Assembly: GCA_947177685.1 (NCBI GenBank)
Contig: CAMWVE010000002.1
Span: forward strand, 62,001 to 126,000
Reading direction: 5' to 3'
DNA length: 64,000 bases
Source: an uncultured Porphyromonadaceae bacterium
GTDB lineage: Bacteria > Bacteroidota > Bacteroidia > Bacteroidales > Muribaculaceae
Shown: piece by piece, positions 16,887-24,912 of the stretch
How the letters are laid out: each line of letters opens with the position of its first letter
Position numbering within the stretch: position 1 is the first letter of the stretch
Translations under genes and position numbers: made by a program
Notes under the pieces: model-generated
Told to the model about the DNA's origin: nothing
Database searches by the model: none
Seen by the model: the letters and a program-made list of their open reading frames with translations, nothing else

Positions 16887-17860
16887 CAGTGCTGTTCAAT
16901 CAGATATTCCACGCTGTCAGTCAGCAGCATGGGACTATGATAAAGCTTTGACATGGTGGGCAGACGGAGTGCCATGCGCCCTGTGACAGGCGAACGATGG
17001 CGGAAGTCGGCTATGACATGAAAATTCGGTTTCTCACCTGAGTTGTAGACGTTCATCGGTATCAGATAGCTCACTTTTGCCTCGGCAGGGAAAAGCACCA
17101 GATGCTTACCCACCGGGGCGTTTTCCACCTGAATGGGCACATTGCATGTGGTGAGGATTAGCGCCTCAACCGGAATTCTGACTTTGATGGTGGCAGGAAT
17201 AGCTCGCATACCTTCCGGTGGTACGAGGCGCAGCTCCATTTCGGTTGTATCCCGCAGATTGGTGGCATTCAGCGGCTCGGTGGGTATGGAAGTTATGTTG
17301 CGGAGCGAGCGGGCAGAATAAAGGCGCACAGTGTCAGGCGAGAAGGTAATGTCGCCCGAAACCATGAACTGCGGGGCTGCCGACACATCATCAGTGGTCA
17401 GGCGCACATGGACCGTGACCGGCGGACGGCGTGTGAACGGCACTGAAATGGAGTCAGGGTTCAGCGCCATCACCTGTGCCTGCCCGAAGATTCCTCGGAT
17501 GGCGTTGTTCGCCTTCTGACGGGTGATGACTATGCGGTTATTGTCGACCTGAATATCATTGAAGTTGAAAGTCAGGGCAGGGCTGTTGCCGATGGCATAG
17601 CGCACCAGTGCGCTTCCTTTGTCCTTGATGGTTAGATTGATGGTCGACGGCTCTGACGAGAGCAGCGTGACGTCAGAGGGTACATTCTCCAGCTTGACAG
17701 ACAACACGAAGTCGCGCTGAATGTCGTCATTCAGCGACATGAGCACCCAGAACAGAAACGATATGCCAAGGAAAATCATGAACGTTCCCACGTTTCGACC
17801 GCGGATTTCGTCCATGACAACCTTCACATAGGATCGCAGTTTTTCCAAGTTATAGTTCAT
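16886..17860 (-). CDS. YbbR-like domain protein (CdaR-like)
   Basis: A 324-residue membrane-anchored extracytoplasmic protein. One transmembrane helix (about 25-43, GTFMIFLGISFLFWVLMSL) is followed by a beta-rich exported region with YbbR-like repeats (FVLSVKLENVPSDVTLLSSE, TINLTIKDKGSALVRY, VTVHVRLTTDD). In Firmicutes CdaR proteins regulate c-di-AMP cyclase; in Bacteroidetes the gene usually sits before coaE and its role is not established. It is 40 bases after yajC. Confidence 0.85.
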   Translation of the reverse strand: MNYNLEKLRSYVKVVMDEIRGRNVGTFMIFLGISFLFWVLMSLNDDIQRDFVLSVKLENVPSDVTLLSSEPSTINLTIKDKGSALVRYAIGNSPALTFNFNDIQVDNNRIVITRQKANNAIRGIFGQAQVMALNPDSISVPFTRRPPVTVHVRLTTDDVSAAPQFMVSGDITFSPDTVRLYSARSLRNITSIPTEPLNATNLRDTTEMELRLVPPEGMRAIPATIKVRIPVEALILTTCNVPIQVENAPVGKHLVLFPAEAKVSYLIPMNVYNSGEKPNFHVIADFRHRSPVTGRMALRLPTMSKLYHSPMLLTDSVEYLIEQH

Positions 17861-17900
17861 GGGGAGAGCGTGATGCCGTAGTGGTCAGAGATGCCGGCAC

Positions 17901-18269
17901 TTATTTCTTTTCGGCTTTCTCTTCCTCAGCGTTTACGGCAGTCTTGAGGACGCGGATTTTCACGCCGTCAGCAACTGAAACAATGACGTAATCATCCTTT
18001 ACTTCAGCGATTTTTCCGCAGATTCCGCCGGCAGTTATCACTTTGTCGCCTGCCTTGAGGGCATCGCGCATCTGCTGGAGTTTTTTCTGCTGTTTCTGCT
18101 GGGGACGAATCATCATGAAGTAGAAAATGGCGATCATGGCAACAATCAGGAGAATACCCTCCATGCCACCACCTAATAAACCACCGGTGCCTTCAGCTGC
18201 GCCTCCGGCTGCTTCACCTACGGGAGCGGGAGCTTCCGAAATAAGAATCAGGTTGAGAAGATCTGTCAT
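17901..18269 (-). CDS. yajC: Preprotein translocase subunit YajC
   Basis: A 122-residue single-span membrane protein accessory to SecDF. The transmembrane helix GILLIVAMIAIFYFMMIRPQ (about 38-57) runs into RPQQKQQKKLQQMRDALKAGD and ITAGGICGKIAEVKDDYVIV, the YajC signature; the longer motif is split here. The N-terminus is rich in Gly and Ala. It lies between nusB and the YbbR-like gene. Confidence 0.95.
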   Translation of the reverse strand: MTDLLNLILISEAPAPVGEAAGGAAEGTGGLLGGGMEGILLIVAMIAIFYFMMIRPQQKQQKKLQQMRDALKAGDKVITAGGICGKIAEVKDDYVIVSVADGVKIRVLKTAVNAEEEKAEKK

Positions 18270-18306
18270 ACGATACTTAATATTTATATGTTAGAGATAA
18301 AAAGGA

Positions 18307-19734
18307 TTATTTAAGCAACTTACCCTCCTCGCGCAGCTCCTTGATCACACTCGCGACGATGCCGTTGATGAACTGGCTGCTCTTGGGGGTTGAATAGCGG
18401 TTGGCTATGTCGAGATACTCATTGATGGTAACGGGCACGGGAATCTGCGGGAATGTCAGCAGCTCGGAGATTATGGTGCTGACAAGCACAATGTCCATGA
18501 ATGCCAGTCGGTCAGGGTCCCATTGAGTTGTGTTGATGTACTTGTCAAGATAAGAGCGGTAGAGCTCACGGTTATTGACCGTGTCAGTGAACAGGCGCAG
18601 ACCGAACTCCGCATCTTCCTGATCTTTGTACATGGGAAGGAATCCGGGCGAGTCGTTGCCGGCGACAGCCCACTGGCGGATGGTCTTGCTGACAAACGTA
18701 GCCATGATGTCAAGGTCATCATTCCAGAAAACCGAGCGGGCTTCCAGTGAATCAGCCATGGCATCGGAGGGAACGATTATGTTCTTGAGAATCTGGCGCC
18801 ACAACTCGCAGTCAGCCGCGAAATCAGGTTCTTCGGGCGAGTCCATATACTGTGCATAGAACTCCGACGAGGTGATTTTATCAAGTAATTCACGAATCAG
18901 ATAAATGTCAGCATTCCAGTTGACAGGATCTTTTTCTATGAACTTGCGGAACTGCTCGTTATCCTCCAGTGCGGCTATGAATTTATTGTTGACGAACCGC
19001 ATGTTGGGATTGAGGTCCTCCGGAGTGGGCAGATATTTCTCCTTGTTTGCCTGCAGACGGCGCTCCTGCTCGCGGGTAAGCTCCACCATCAGTGCGAACA
19101 CGTCGAAGTAAAGCTCATAGGATTTGCTGAGCGACTGTTCGAGCGAACGCCGTGCAGAAAGGAGCGTATTTTTTGAGTCGGAGTAATTTTCAAGGGTGCT
19201 GACAACCATGTCGATCGCGCGGTCATAGCCTGTTTGCGTGAAATCCTCCATTGAGCGGGCAGCAGCTATCAGTTCGGCATTTTTTGCGAATATGGTCCGT
19301 ACAATTGTCACCCACAGGCGAATATCGTCGGTGATGTCAGGGCTTTTTATCTTGGAATATTCCTTGAGAATTTCCGAATCGGCGATTTTCTTGTAAAGAG
19401 CGGGAATTGCGCTGTCAAAAAGAGCCACCGAGGAGTTACCTAGATTGATGATGTCCCGTACACCGTCATCGGCAGCAAGCGATTTAGCCATTTTTGATCC
19501 GTTGATTTTGCGGTTGGGGGTTATTCCGGCGAGTGGATCATGCGTTGATGCTGATACGGCAAAACCTGAAAGCTCCAGAATCAGGAGCATGAAGTCAATG
19601 TACAGGTCATACGCCACTTTATTGTCACGCGTCATCTTTTCAGGGGGTGGCAACAAACGGAACTCACTGCGGGTCAGCAAGTAAGAATACAGCAATTGAA
19701 CTGCTTTCAATCTTATTAATGTACGATTAAGCAT
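18307..19734 (-). CDS. nusB: NusB-family antitermination protein, extended form
   Basis: A 475-residue protein, versus about 310 in Bacteroides and 140-150 in most bacteria. The start MLNRTLIRLKAVQLLYSYL and the end NEYLDIANRYSTPKSSQFIN with GIVASVIKELREEGKLLK mark NusB, which with NusE binds boxA RNA in rRNA antitermination. Between them are two related modules: AYDLYIDFMLLILELSG (about 42-58) and KSYELYFDVFALMVELTREQ (about 212-231). So about 165 residues look like an internal duplication or insertion. Promoter at 19765-19772. Confidence 0.88.
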   Translation of the reverse strand: MLNRTLIRLKAVQLLYSYLLTRSEFRLLPPPEKMTRDNKVAYDLYIDFMLLILELSGFAVSASTHDPLAGITPNRKINGSKMAKSLAADDGVRDIINLGNSSVALFDSAIPALYKKIADSEILKEYSKIKSPDITDDIRLWVTIVRTIFAKNAELIAAARSMEDFTQTGYDRAIDMVVSTLENYSDSKNTLLSARRSLEQSLSKSYELYFDVFALMVELTREQERRLQANKEKYLPTPEDLNPNMRFVNNKFIAALEDNEQFRKFIEKDPVNWNADIYLIRELLDKITSSEFYAQYMDSPEEPDFAADCELWRQILKNIIVPSDAMADSLEARSVFWNDDLDIMATFVSKTIRQWAVAGNDSPGFLPMYKDQEDAEFGLRLFTDTVNNRELYRSYLDKYINTTQWDPDRLAFMDIVLVSTIISELLTFPQIPVPVTINEYLDIANRYSTPKSSQFINGIVASVIKELREEGKLLK

Positions 19735-19764
19735 CTTGAGTTTGTTCTTCTATTTTTGACACTG

Positions 19765-19772
19765 CAAAATTA
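19765..19772 (-). promoter_or_regulatory. -7 box TAATTTTG of nusB-yajC-YbbR-coaE
   Basis: Minus-strand TAnnTTTG match 30 bases upstream of the nusB ATG, in an A/T-rich stretch. Confidence 0.7.
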
Positions 19773-19841
19773 TAAAAAAAAATAGAATTATCGGTCTTTT
19801 TTTATGACGGATTTTCTACGCCACACCTAACATCCACTGTG

Positions 19842-20591
19842 TCAGCGTGGCTCGAAGCAGATGTTGAACACTGCCAGTGGATTCAGCGGAATACCCAGAT
19901 AGCGTGTTTCAAGATGGAGGTGCGGACCGGTGGAGTGACCTGAGTTTCCGCTGATGGCAATTATGTCGCCACGTTCCACGCGGCAGTTTTCACTGACCAG
20001 CGGTTTGCTCAGGTGGGCATAGCGGGTTTCGAGTCCGTTGTCGTGGGTAATGATGAGGTAGTTGCCGTAGCCGCCTGCGTCGTAGCCGCGCTGGCGCACC
20101 GTGCCCGACATCGGTACGGCTATGCTGTCGCCACACTCCATGGCAATGTCGATGCCGTAGTGCATCCGGTTGAATTCCTTGCGGAAACCGTAGTGCGAGG
20201 TTATGCGCGATTTATTGGGAAACAGAAACGGCACGGCTGTGACCGGAGGTGCTACTGATTCAGGATAGTCAATCTCGCGTTCGCGCACCCATCGTCCGGA
20301 GCTGTAATAATTCCCGCCGTCGTAGGCTACGGCAATCATATCCAATGCACTGCAGCCATTCTGCCTGACATCGGCAGGAGCTGCGGCGGGGCGCCGGACA
20401 GGCGTTGCAACAGTGTCATCGCCCTGCGTGGCAACCACAAACTCCAGCACATCGCCTACCTGCGGTCGGGCGACAGTGTCAGCAGAAACAGCCTTTATGA
20501 CCGAGAGCAAGTCCGCCTCCGTGCTTTGTGAAAAAGCGTTAGAGGCAGAGAGTAAAACCACTGACAGGAGTAGCGCCGTTTTTCCGGTCAT
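19842..20591 (-). CDS. M23 family metallopeptidase (LytM domain)
   Basis: A 249-residue exported protein with signal peptide MTGKTALLLSVVLLSASNAF. The C-terminal LytM zinc endopeptidase domain is complete: RMHYGIDIAMECGDSI, GYGNYLIITHDNGLETRYAH and STGPHLHLETRY hold the expected His/Asp ligands. Such enzymes cut peptidoglycan cross-links or activate amidases. The start overlaps the wzz stop by 4 bases, tying it to the polysaccharide export operon, where it may open the sacculus for the export channel (inference). Confidence 0.92.
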   Translation of the reverse strand: MTGKTALLLSVVLLSASNAFSQSTEADLLSVIKAVSADTVARPQVGDVLEFVVATQGDDTVATPVRRPAAAPADVRQNGCSALDMIAVAYDGGNYYSSGRWVREREIDYPESVAPPVTAVPFLFPNKSRITSHYGFRKEFNRMHYGIDIAMECGDSIAVPMSGTVRQRGYDAGGYGNYLIITHDNGLETRYAHLSKPLVSENCRVERGDIIAISGNSGHSTGPHLHLETRYLGIPLNPLAVFNICFEPR

Positions 20592-21736
20592 TCCTTTTTC
20601 TTAGCTCCGGAAGCGTCGCCCTGCTGGTGTTCTTTCTTCTTTGTCCGATAATCATCGTAAAGCGAGGTACCGAAGGTGATCCACACCGCGCAGATCAAGA
20701 AAGCCATAATGGCGAATCCTACGATAATCATCATTTTGGGAGGAGCGCTTGCACCACTCGGCACTGACGCCGGGTGTACTACAGCAAACACTGGAGTGTT
20801 TTCCTGCACTTTAGCCTGCGCAATCTGTTCCTGACGGGCGGTCTGATTGTAAAGGTCGAAGGCGAGTTGAGCCTCGTTCTCCAGACGTTCGCTGACAGTC
20901 TGTGCGCTGCGATTGGCAAGTCCCTGATTGCTGTCAATGTAATCGGCATAGCGCTGCTGTGCAGCATAATACTCCTCACGCGCCTCCTTATTCAGTTTCT
21001 GGGCATAAAGCAAATCCTTGCGCGATTTGTTAGTTCGGTAAACCGTCACATATTCCTGAAGATGGTTGATGACTTTGTCTGCCACCATAGCTGAGACAAC
21101 CGGATCCTGCATGGTTACCTCGATGGAAACGATCGAGGTCTTGACATCGACCGTACAGACTATATCCTGACGCAACGCTGCCACAAGTCCTAACTCTTTC
21201 TTTGTCAGATGAAATGGATCAAGTACATGTTCCTCACCCGCCTTACCTTCTGCCGGAGCTGATGACATCACCTTTCCGATAATCTTGAACGGGAAATTGA
21301 TAACATAGCTCCACCACGGGTAACGTGTCTTGGTTCTGACATACTCCTCCAAAGTCATCTCCTCACCCTTGGCAGTCTTGACCTCCATATCAAAGAGGTC
21401 AGTCAGAAAAGGTATCGAGGAAACCACATCGGGGTAGAGCAGAGGGTACACCGCATCGTTACTTGAAAAGTCGCTTGCCGAGCCTCCGACCATAGCCATC
21501 AGTGCGCCAAGTCCGCCACCGGTGTTGATGTAGTTTTCTCCCACTTCAGGGGCGAGTTTCACCCTGGTGGTGTATTGCTTGGGAATACTGAATGCAATCA
21601 CTATGCCGATTACGGCTCCCCACAAACCCCACTTTATCAGGCGGCGGCGCTGAAGCCATAATTGGGTTATAAGCCCCATTATATCAATTTCTTTCACTAA
21701 GCTTGTTCCTTCCGGATTAACTTTTTCTTCAGCCAT
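20588..21736 (-). CDS. Wzz/GNVR chain-length determinant family protein
   Basis: A 382-residue polysaccharide co-polymerase. Transmembrane helices lie near 37-55 (GLWGAVIGIVIAFSIP) and 340-360 (MMIIVGFAIMAFLICAVWI), bounding a periplasmic region with coiled coil (LNKEAREEYYAAQQRYADYI) and a proline-containing pre-TM segment (VHPASVPSGASAPPK). It controls polymer length of surface polysaccharide. No BY-kinase domain is fused. It is 5 bases after the SLBB exporter gene. Confidence 0.92.
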   Translation of the reverse strand: MAEEKVNPEGTSLVKEIDIMGLITQLWLQRRRLIKWGLWGAVIGIVIAFSIPKQYTTRVKLAPEVGENYINTGGGLGALMAMVGGSASDFSSNDAVYPLLYPDVVSSIPFLTDLFDMEVKTAKGEEMTLEEYVRTKTRYPWWSYVINFPFKIIGKVMSSAPAEGKAGEEHVLDPFHLTKKELGLVAALRQDIVCTVDVKTSIVSIEVTMQDPVVSAMVADKVINHLQEYVTVYRTNKSRKDLLYAQKLNKEAREEYYAAQQRYADYIDSNQGLANRSAQTVSERLENEAQLAFDLYNQTARQEQIAQAKVQENTPVFAVVHPASVPSGASAPPKMMIIVGFAIMAFLICAVWITFGTSLYDDYRTKKKEHQQGDASGAKKKE

Positions 21737-21741
21737 GACTA

Positions 21742-24153
21742 TTACCTGAAAATGTTAGTGATTGTGGCTCCCATCGCAGCGACAGAGGCGAAACTTGTGG
21801 CAAATGAAAGGATTTTTGCCCAGTCTGTTCCGTCAGACTTCGGTTTCGACGGCACTATGATCTGGCAGCCGGGTTCTATGACCGCATCGCCTTTGCCTTT
21901 AGCCACCTTACCGTTCATGTAAACGATGAACACCTTGTTCTTACGGGCGGTTTGACCGTAGCCACCTGCCTGTTCTATATAGTATTTGAGTTTCTTTCCG
22001 GGTTCATACACCACAGAGTTGGGATACATCACGTCGCCGGAAATCTTGACGGTGCTCTGGAGCTGCGGCACATAAAGGACGTCGCCGGGACGCATCACGA
22101 GGTCGTAACTTGAACCGGGATTCTGCAGTGCCATCTCAAGGTCAATACCCACATTGTAAGAGTCGGAAACCTCGATTTTACTCAGAGCTATGGAGTCTTT
22201 CTGATTGCCGGTGCTGTTCTGTATGGCAAATTGCAGAGCTTCCTTACGCGCCTGAAACTCATCCTCAGTGAGGCGACGTGCCAGATGGGCACCTTTCAGA
22301 TAGGCGTCGTCAAGGACACCGCCGGCACGCTTTACTATTTCCGAGAGGCGTTCATTACGTTTTTGGAGCACGAATGAACCGCTGAAAAGCACGTCACCTT
22401 CCACGGTGACAGTTTTCTGTGAAGAATAACCGGGGCTGCTTCTGACAATCACATGGTCGAAAGGCATCAGCACGAATCCTTTTCCATTGCCCACGGCAAG
22501 ACCGTTTTCAATGGAGAGGGTGTAGATTTCAGCGAGTTGCTGGGTCTGGGTTGTCGACGACGGATTGTTGATGCGGCGCGACACATCCACACGGGCTGTC
22601 GATGCTCCTTCAAGCAGACCGCCTGCCTGAAAAATCAGGTCCTCGAGAGTGGTGTTGGCAGCGAAGGGATATTTGCCGGGGCGTGCCACCTGACCTTCGA
22701 TGGTGAACTCGCCGCGGTATTCCAGTTCGTGAATACTGGATATCACGATGACGTCGTTGCGTTTCAGAGCTATGTCAGGGGCTGTGCCGTCGAGAATCTT
22801 TTTCAGGTCGACCGCTATGAGCTGGAGTTCCAGATCGGGACCTTCACGATAGAGCAGGACACGTTCCGTGTAAGCGTCGTCAGTCAATCCGTCAGCCTTG
22901 CGGACAAGTTCGCTGATGGTTGACAGGTCTTTGTCAATAGCGAAGATTCCGGGACGATAAACCGCACCCTTGAGTTCGACACGGTTGGTGTAACGGTCAA
23001 GGATGGTTCCAACCGTGATTACGTCGCCATCCTGCAATTTATATGAGTCAAACTCAGCTGTTTCAATGTTGTAGAGTTCGTTTTCGGTGCCTGACTGACG
23101 TGCCAGTTTCACCATGCCCTCGTAGGCATCGCCGGTGAAACCGCCCGAGTATTCCACGAGTTCCGAGATGGTCTCATCCGGTTTGATTTCGTAGTACATG
23201 GGGCGCTTGACATTGCCGTCGATGCTGACAAGCTGCTCGTAAGGGGGAACTATGATCACGTCACCTTCCTGAAGGCGGATGTTGCCGTCGGTTTTGCCGT
23301 CGAAGAGATATTCGTAGATGTCGACGCCGGCAATCTTCTTTCCGTTGCGGAGCACCTGAATGTTACGGAGCGAACCTATGTCATTGATGCCGCCGGCGCG
23401 GTAAAGCGCATGGAACACCGAGGCGAACGGCGACATGCGGAAGGTTCCGGGCGTAGCTACCTCACCGAGGATGTCAACCTGAATGGTACGCACCTGACCC
23501 AGTGTCAGTTGCACATCGGTTTCCGAATCCTTCAGTCCGGCATATTTGCGTGAGAATGTGTTCTTGATATGCTTGTTCGCATCAGCGATGGTCATACCGT
23601 TCAGATAAACCGGACCGAGCTGTGAAATCATGATGCTTCCTTCCGGTGAGATTGTCTCGCGCAGATGATCCTCCGAAGTTCCCCAGATGTCGATGAGCAC
23701 CTCGTCGCCGGGACCGAGACGGTAGTTCTGTGGTGTGGCAATGTTCTCGCTCGGTTCAAAAGTCAGCGAACGCGAATTGAACACGGTGTGACCGTAGATC
23801 TGGCGGCGTGAAGCTGTGGTCCCGTCACCGCGACTTACCTCACGGTCAATGTCGACCATCACCTCTGACGACAACTCGTCGCCGGTAATCTTTTTGCGTT
23901 GGCGGTCAGACCCTGTCAGCGAAAGGTCTGTCAGCACACCTTCGCCCTGCTGTTCAGCCTCTAACTGTGATTTTATACGCTTTGCCTGTTCAGGTGTAAC
24001 ACCTTTTGCCATTAATTCCTTGCCGATCTGCTGATAAGTTTTTCCTGCAGCTGTCTGTGATTTAATGTAGTCTATAACCTGCTGGTCGGACATGGCTGAA
24101 GCTATCAGCGCCGCAGCCATGAAAATTGGCAGAAGAATACGCCTTATGTTCAT
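21742..24153 (-). CDS. SLBB-domain polysaccharide export protein (Wza-like)
   Basis: An 803-residue exported protein. Signal peptide to about residue 22 (FMAAALIASAMS), a helical hairpin (VIDYIKSQTAAGKTYQQIG), a Poly_export domain (PQNYRLGPGDEVLIDIWGTS), then a series of SLBB domains (VDILGEVATPGTFRMSPFAS; IDGNVKRPMYYEIKPDETIS; LKGAVYRPGIFAIDKD; IEGQVARPGKYPFAANTT; ISGDVMYPNSVVYEPGKK). It forms the outer-membrane/periplasmic channel for capsule or exopolysaccharide. No lipobox Cys follows the signal peptide, unlike E. coli Wza. No glycosyltransferases are nearby. Confidence 0.94.
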   Translation of the reverse strand: MNIRRILLPIFMAAALIASAMSDQQVIDYIKSQTAAGKTYQQIGKELMAKGVTPEQAKRIKSQLEAEQQGEGVLTDLSLTGSDRQRKKITGDELSSEVMVDIDREVSRGDGTTASRRQIYGHTVFNSRSLTFEPSENIATPQNYRLGPGDEVLIDIWGTSEDHLRETISPEGSIMISQLGPVYLNGMTIADANKHIKNTFSRKYAGLKDSETDVQLTLGQVRTIQVDILGEVATPGTFRMSPFASVFHALYRAGGINDIGSLRNIQVLRNGKKIAGVDIYEYLFDGKTDGNIRLQEGDVIIVPPYEQLVSIDGNVKRPMYYEIKPDETISELVEYSGGFTGDAYEGMVKLARQSGTENELYNIETAEFDSYKLQDGDVITVGTILDRYTNRVELKGAVYRPGIFAIDKDLSTISELVRKADGLTDDAYTERVLLYREGPDLELQLIAVDLKKILDGTAPDIALKRNDVIVISSIHELEYRGEFTIEGQVARPGKYPFAANTTLEDLIFQAGGLLEGASTARVDVSRRINNPSSTTQTQQLAEIYTLSIENGLAVGNGKGFVLMPFDHVIVRSSPGYSSQKTVTVEGDVLFSGSFVLQKRNERLSEIVKRAGGVLDDAYLKGAHLARRLTEDEFQARKEALQFAIQNSTGNQKDSIALSKIEVSDSYNVGIDLEMALQNPGSSYDLVMRPGDVLYVPQLQSTVKISGDVMYPNSVVYEPGKKLKYYIEQAGGYGQTARKNKVFIVYMNGKVAKGKGDAVIEPGCQIIVPSKPKSDGTDWAKILSFATSFASVAAMGATITNIFR

Positions 24154-24223
24154 GTCGATGAATAATTTTTCGCTTTTAAATTAATTTTACTGAAATAAGT
24201 GAAAACAATCTTACTTCAATCTA

Positions 24224-24231
24224 CAAAATTA
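24224..24231 (-). promoter_or_regulatory. -7 box TAATTTTG of the polysaccharide export operon
   Basis: Minus-strand match about 70 bases upstream of the SLBB gene ATG. Confidence 0.65.
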
Positions 24232-24289
24232 ATGATTATGAAGCAGGTCCGCAAACCATTAACAGTTATTAACAGTTCACAGACTCTAA

Positions 24290-24331
24290 GACCCCGTTCT
24301 CCGATAGTTGTTAAGGCTGGGGAACGGGGTC
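24290..24331. mobile_element. Short inverted-repeat element (possible relative of the 27.7-28.0 kb element)
   Basis: A 42-base palindrome, GACCCCGTTCTCC ... GGGGAACGGGGTC, flanked on both sides by direct TAA (24287-24289 and 24332-24334). The arms resemble the ends of the 280-bp element, including GGGGAACGGG and a following TGTTAA, and that element is also flanked by a 3-base TTA/TAA direct repeat. It lies between the 5-FCL stop and the SLBB promoter and could act as a terminator hairpin, but no T run follows. Confidence 0.4.
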
Positions 24332-24354
24332 TAAGTCGTTTATTCCTTCACTTT

Positions 24355-24906
24355 TCAGCGGCGGCGCACCACAATGCGATGTGACTCCGTGATTACCACA
24401 TCGACGGGAATGTCATGTGGCTCGGCTTCAATTTCATCGACAAGCTGGAAGTCGTAGCCCACGCCCACTTTCAGGGCGTCTGTCTCAGCCAACAGACGGT
24501 CGTAATATCCTTTGCCACGCCCTACGCGGTTGCCTCTGCGGTCGTATGCTATGCCGGGAACCACAATCAGCTCCATGACATCTGCCGGAACAACTTCATC
24601 GCCTTGCGGCTCCTCGATGAGGAAGGCGCCCTGTGCCAAGCGTGAACGGTTATAGGGGAGCACCTCGAGCTTCATGCCGTTGACACGGGGCAGATAGAAC
24701 CTTTTGCGACCTGCCCAGCGGTCGATGAACTCGCGGGTTGACAGCTCGTCAGGGAGCGAATGATACATTAATATATTATCAGCCATGGCAAATGCGGCTG
24801 ACTGTTCAAGCTGCGCGAACACGCGCGCGGCTGCCGCAGCCTTTTCCATTGCCGAAAGCAATGCTTTGCGAGCCTTTACGTTTCGCCTGATGTCATCTTT
24901 TTTCAT
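24355..24906 (-). CDS. 5-formyltetrahydrofolate cyclo-ligase
   Basis: A 183-residue enzyme converting 5-formyl-THF to 5,10-methenyl-THF with ATP. Seen: KKDDIRRNVKARKALLS, the substrate motif ILMYHSLPDELSTREFID, and the ATP-binding signature VPGIAYDRRGNRVGRGKGYY. A TTG at 24912 extends the frame by two residues, but ATG 24906 fits better and lies 6 bases after the S41 stop. Last gene of the dCMP deaminase-S41-5-FCL operon. Confidence 0.93.
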   Translation of the reverse strand: MKKDDIRRNVKARKALLSAMEKAAAAARVFAQLEQSAAFAMADNILMYHSLPDELSTREFIDRWAGRKRFYLPRVNGMKLEVLPYNRSRLAQGAFLIEEPQGDEVVPADVMELIVVPGIAYDRRGNRVGRGKGYYDRLLAETDALKVGVGYDFQLVDEIEAEPHDIPVDVVITESHRIVVRRR

Positions 24907-24912
24907 AATCAA

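Noticed and set aside
24290..24331. Intrinsic terminator after the 5-FCL gene
   Set aside because: The hairpin is strong but lacks a T run on either strand; the 3-base direct flanks and similarity to the 280-bp element fit a mobile element somewhat better, though a terminator role is not excluded.
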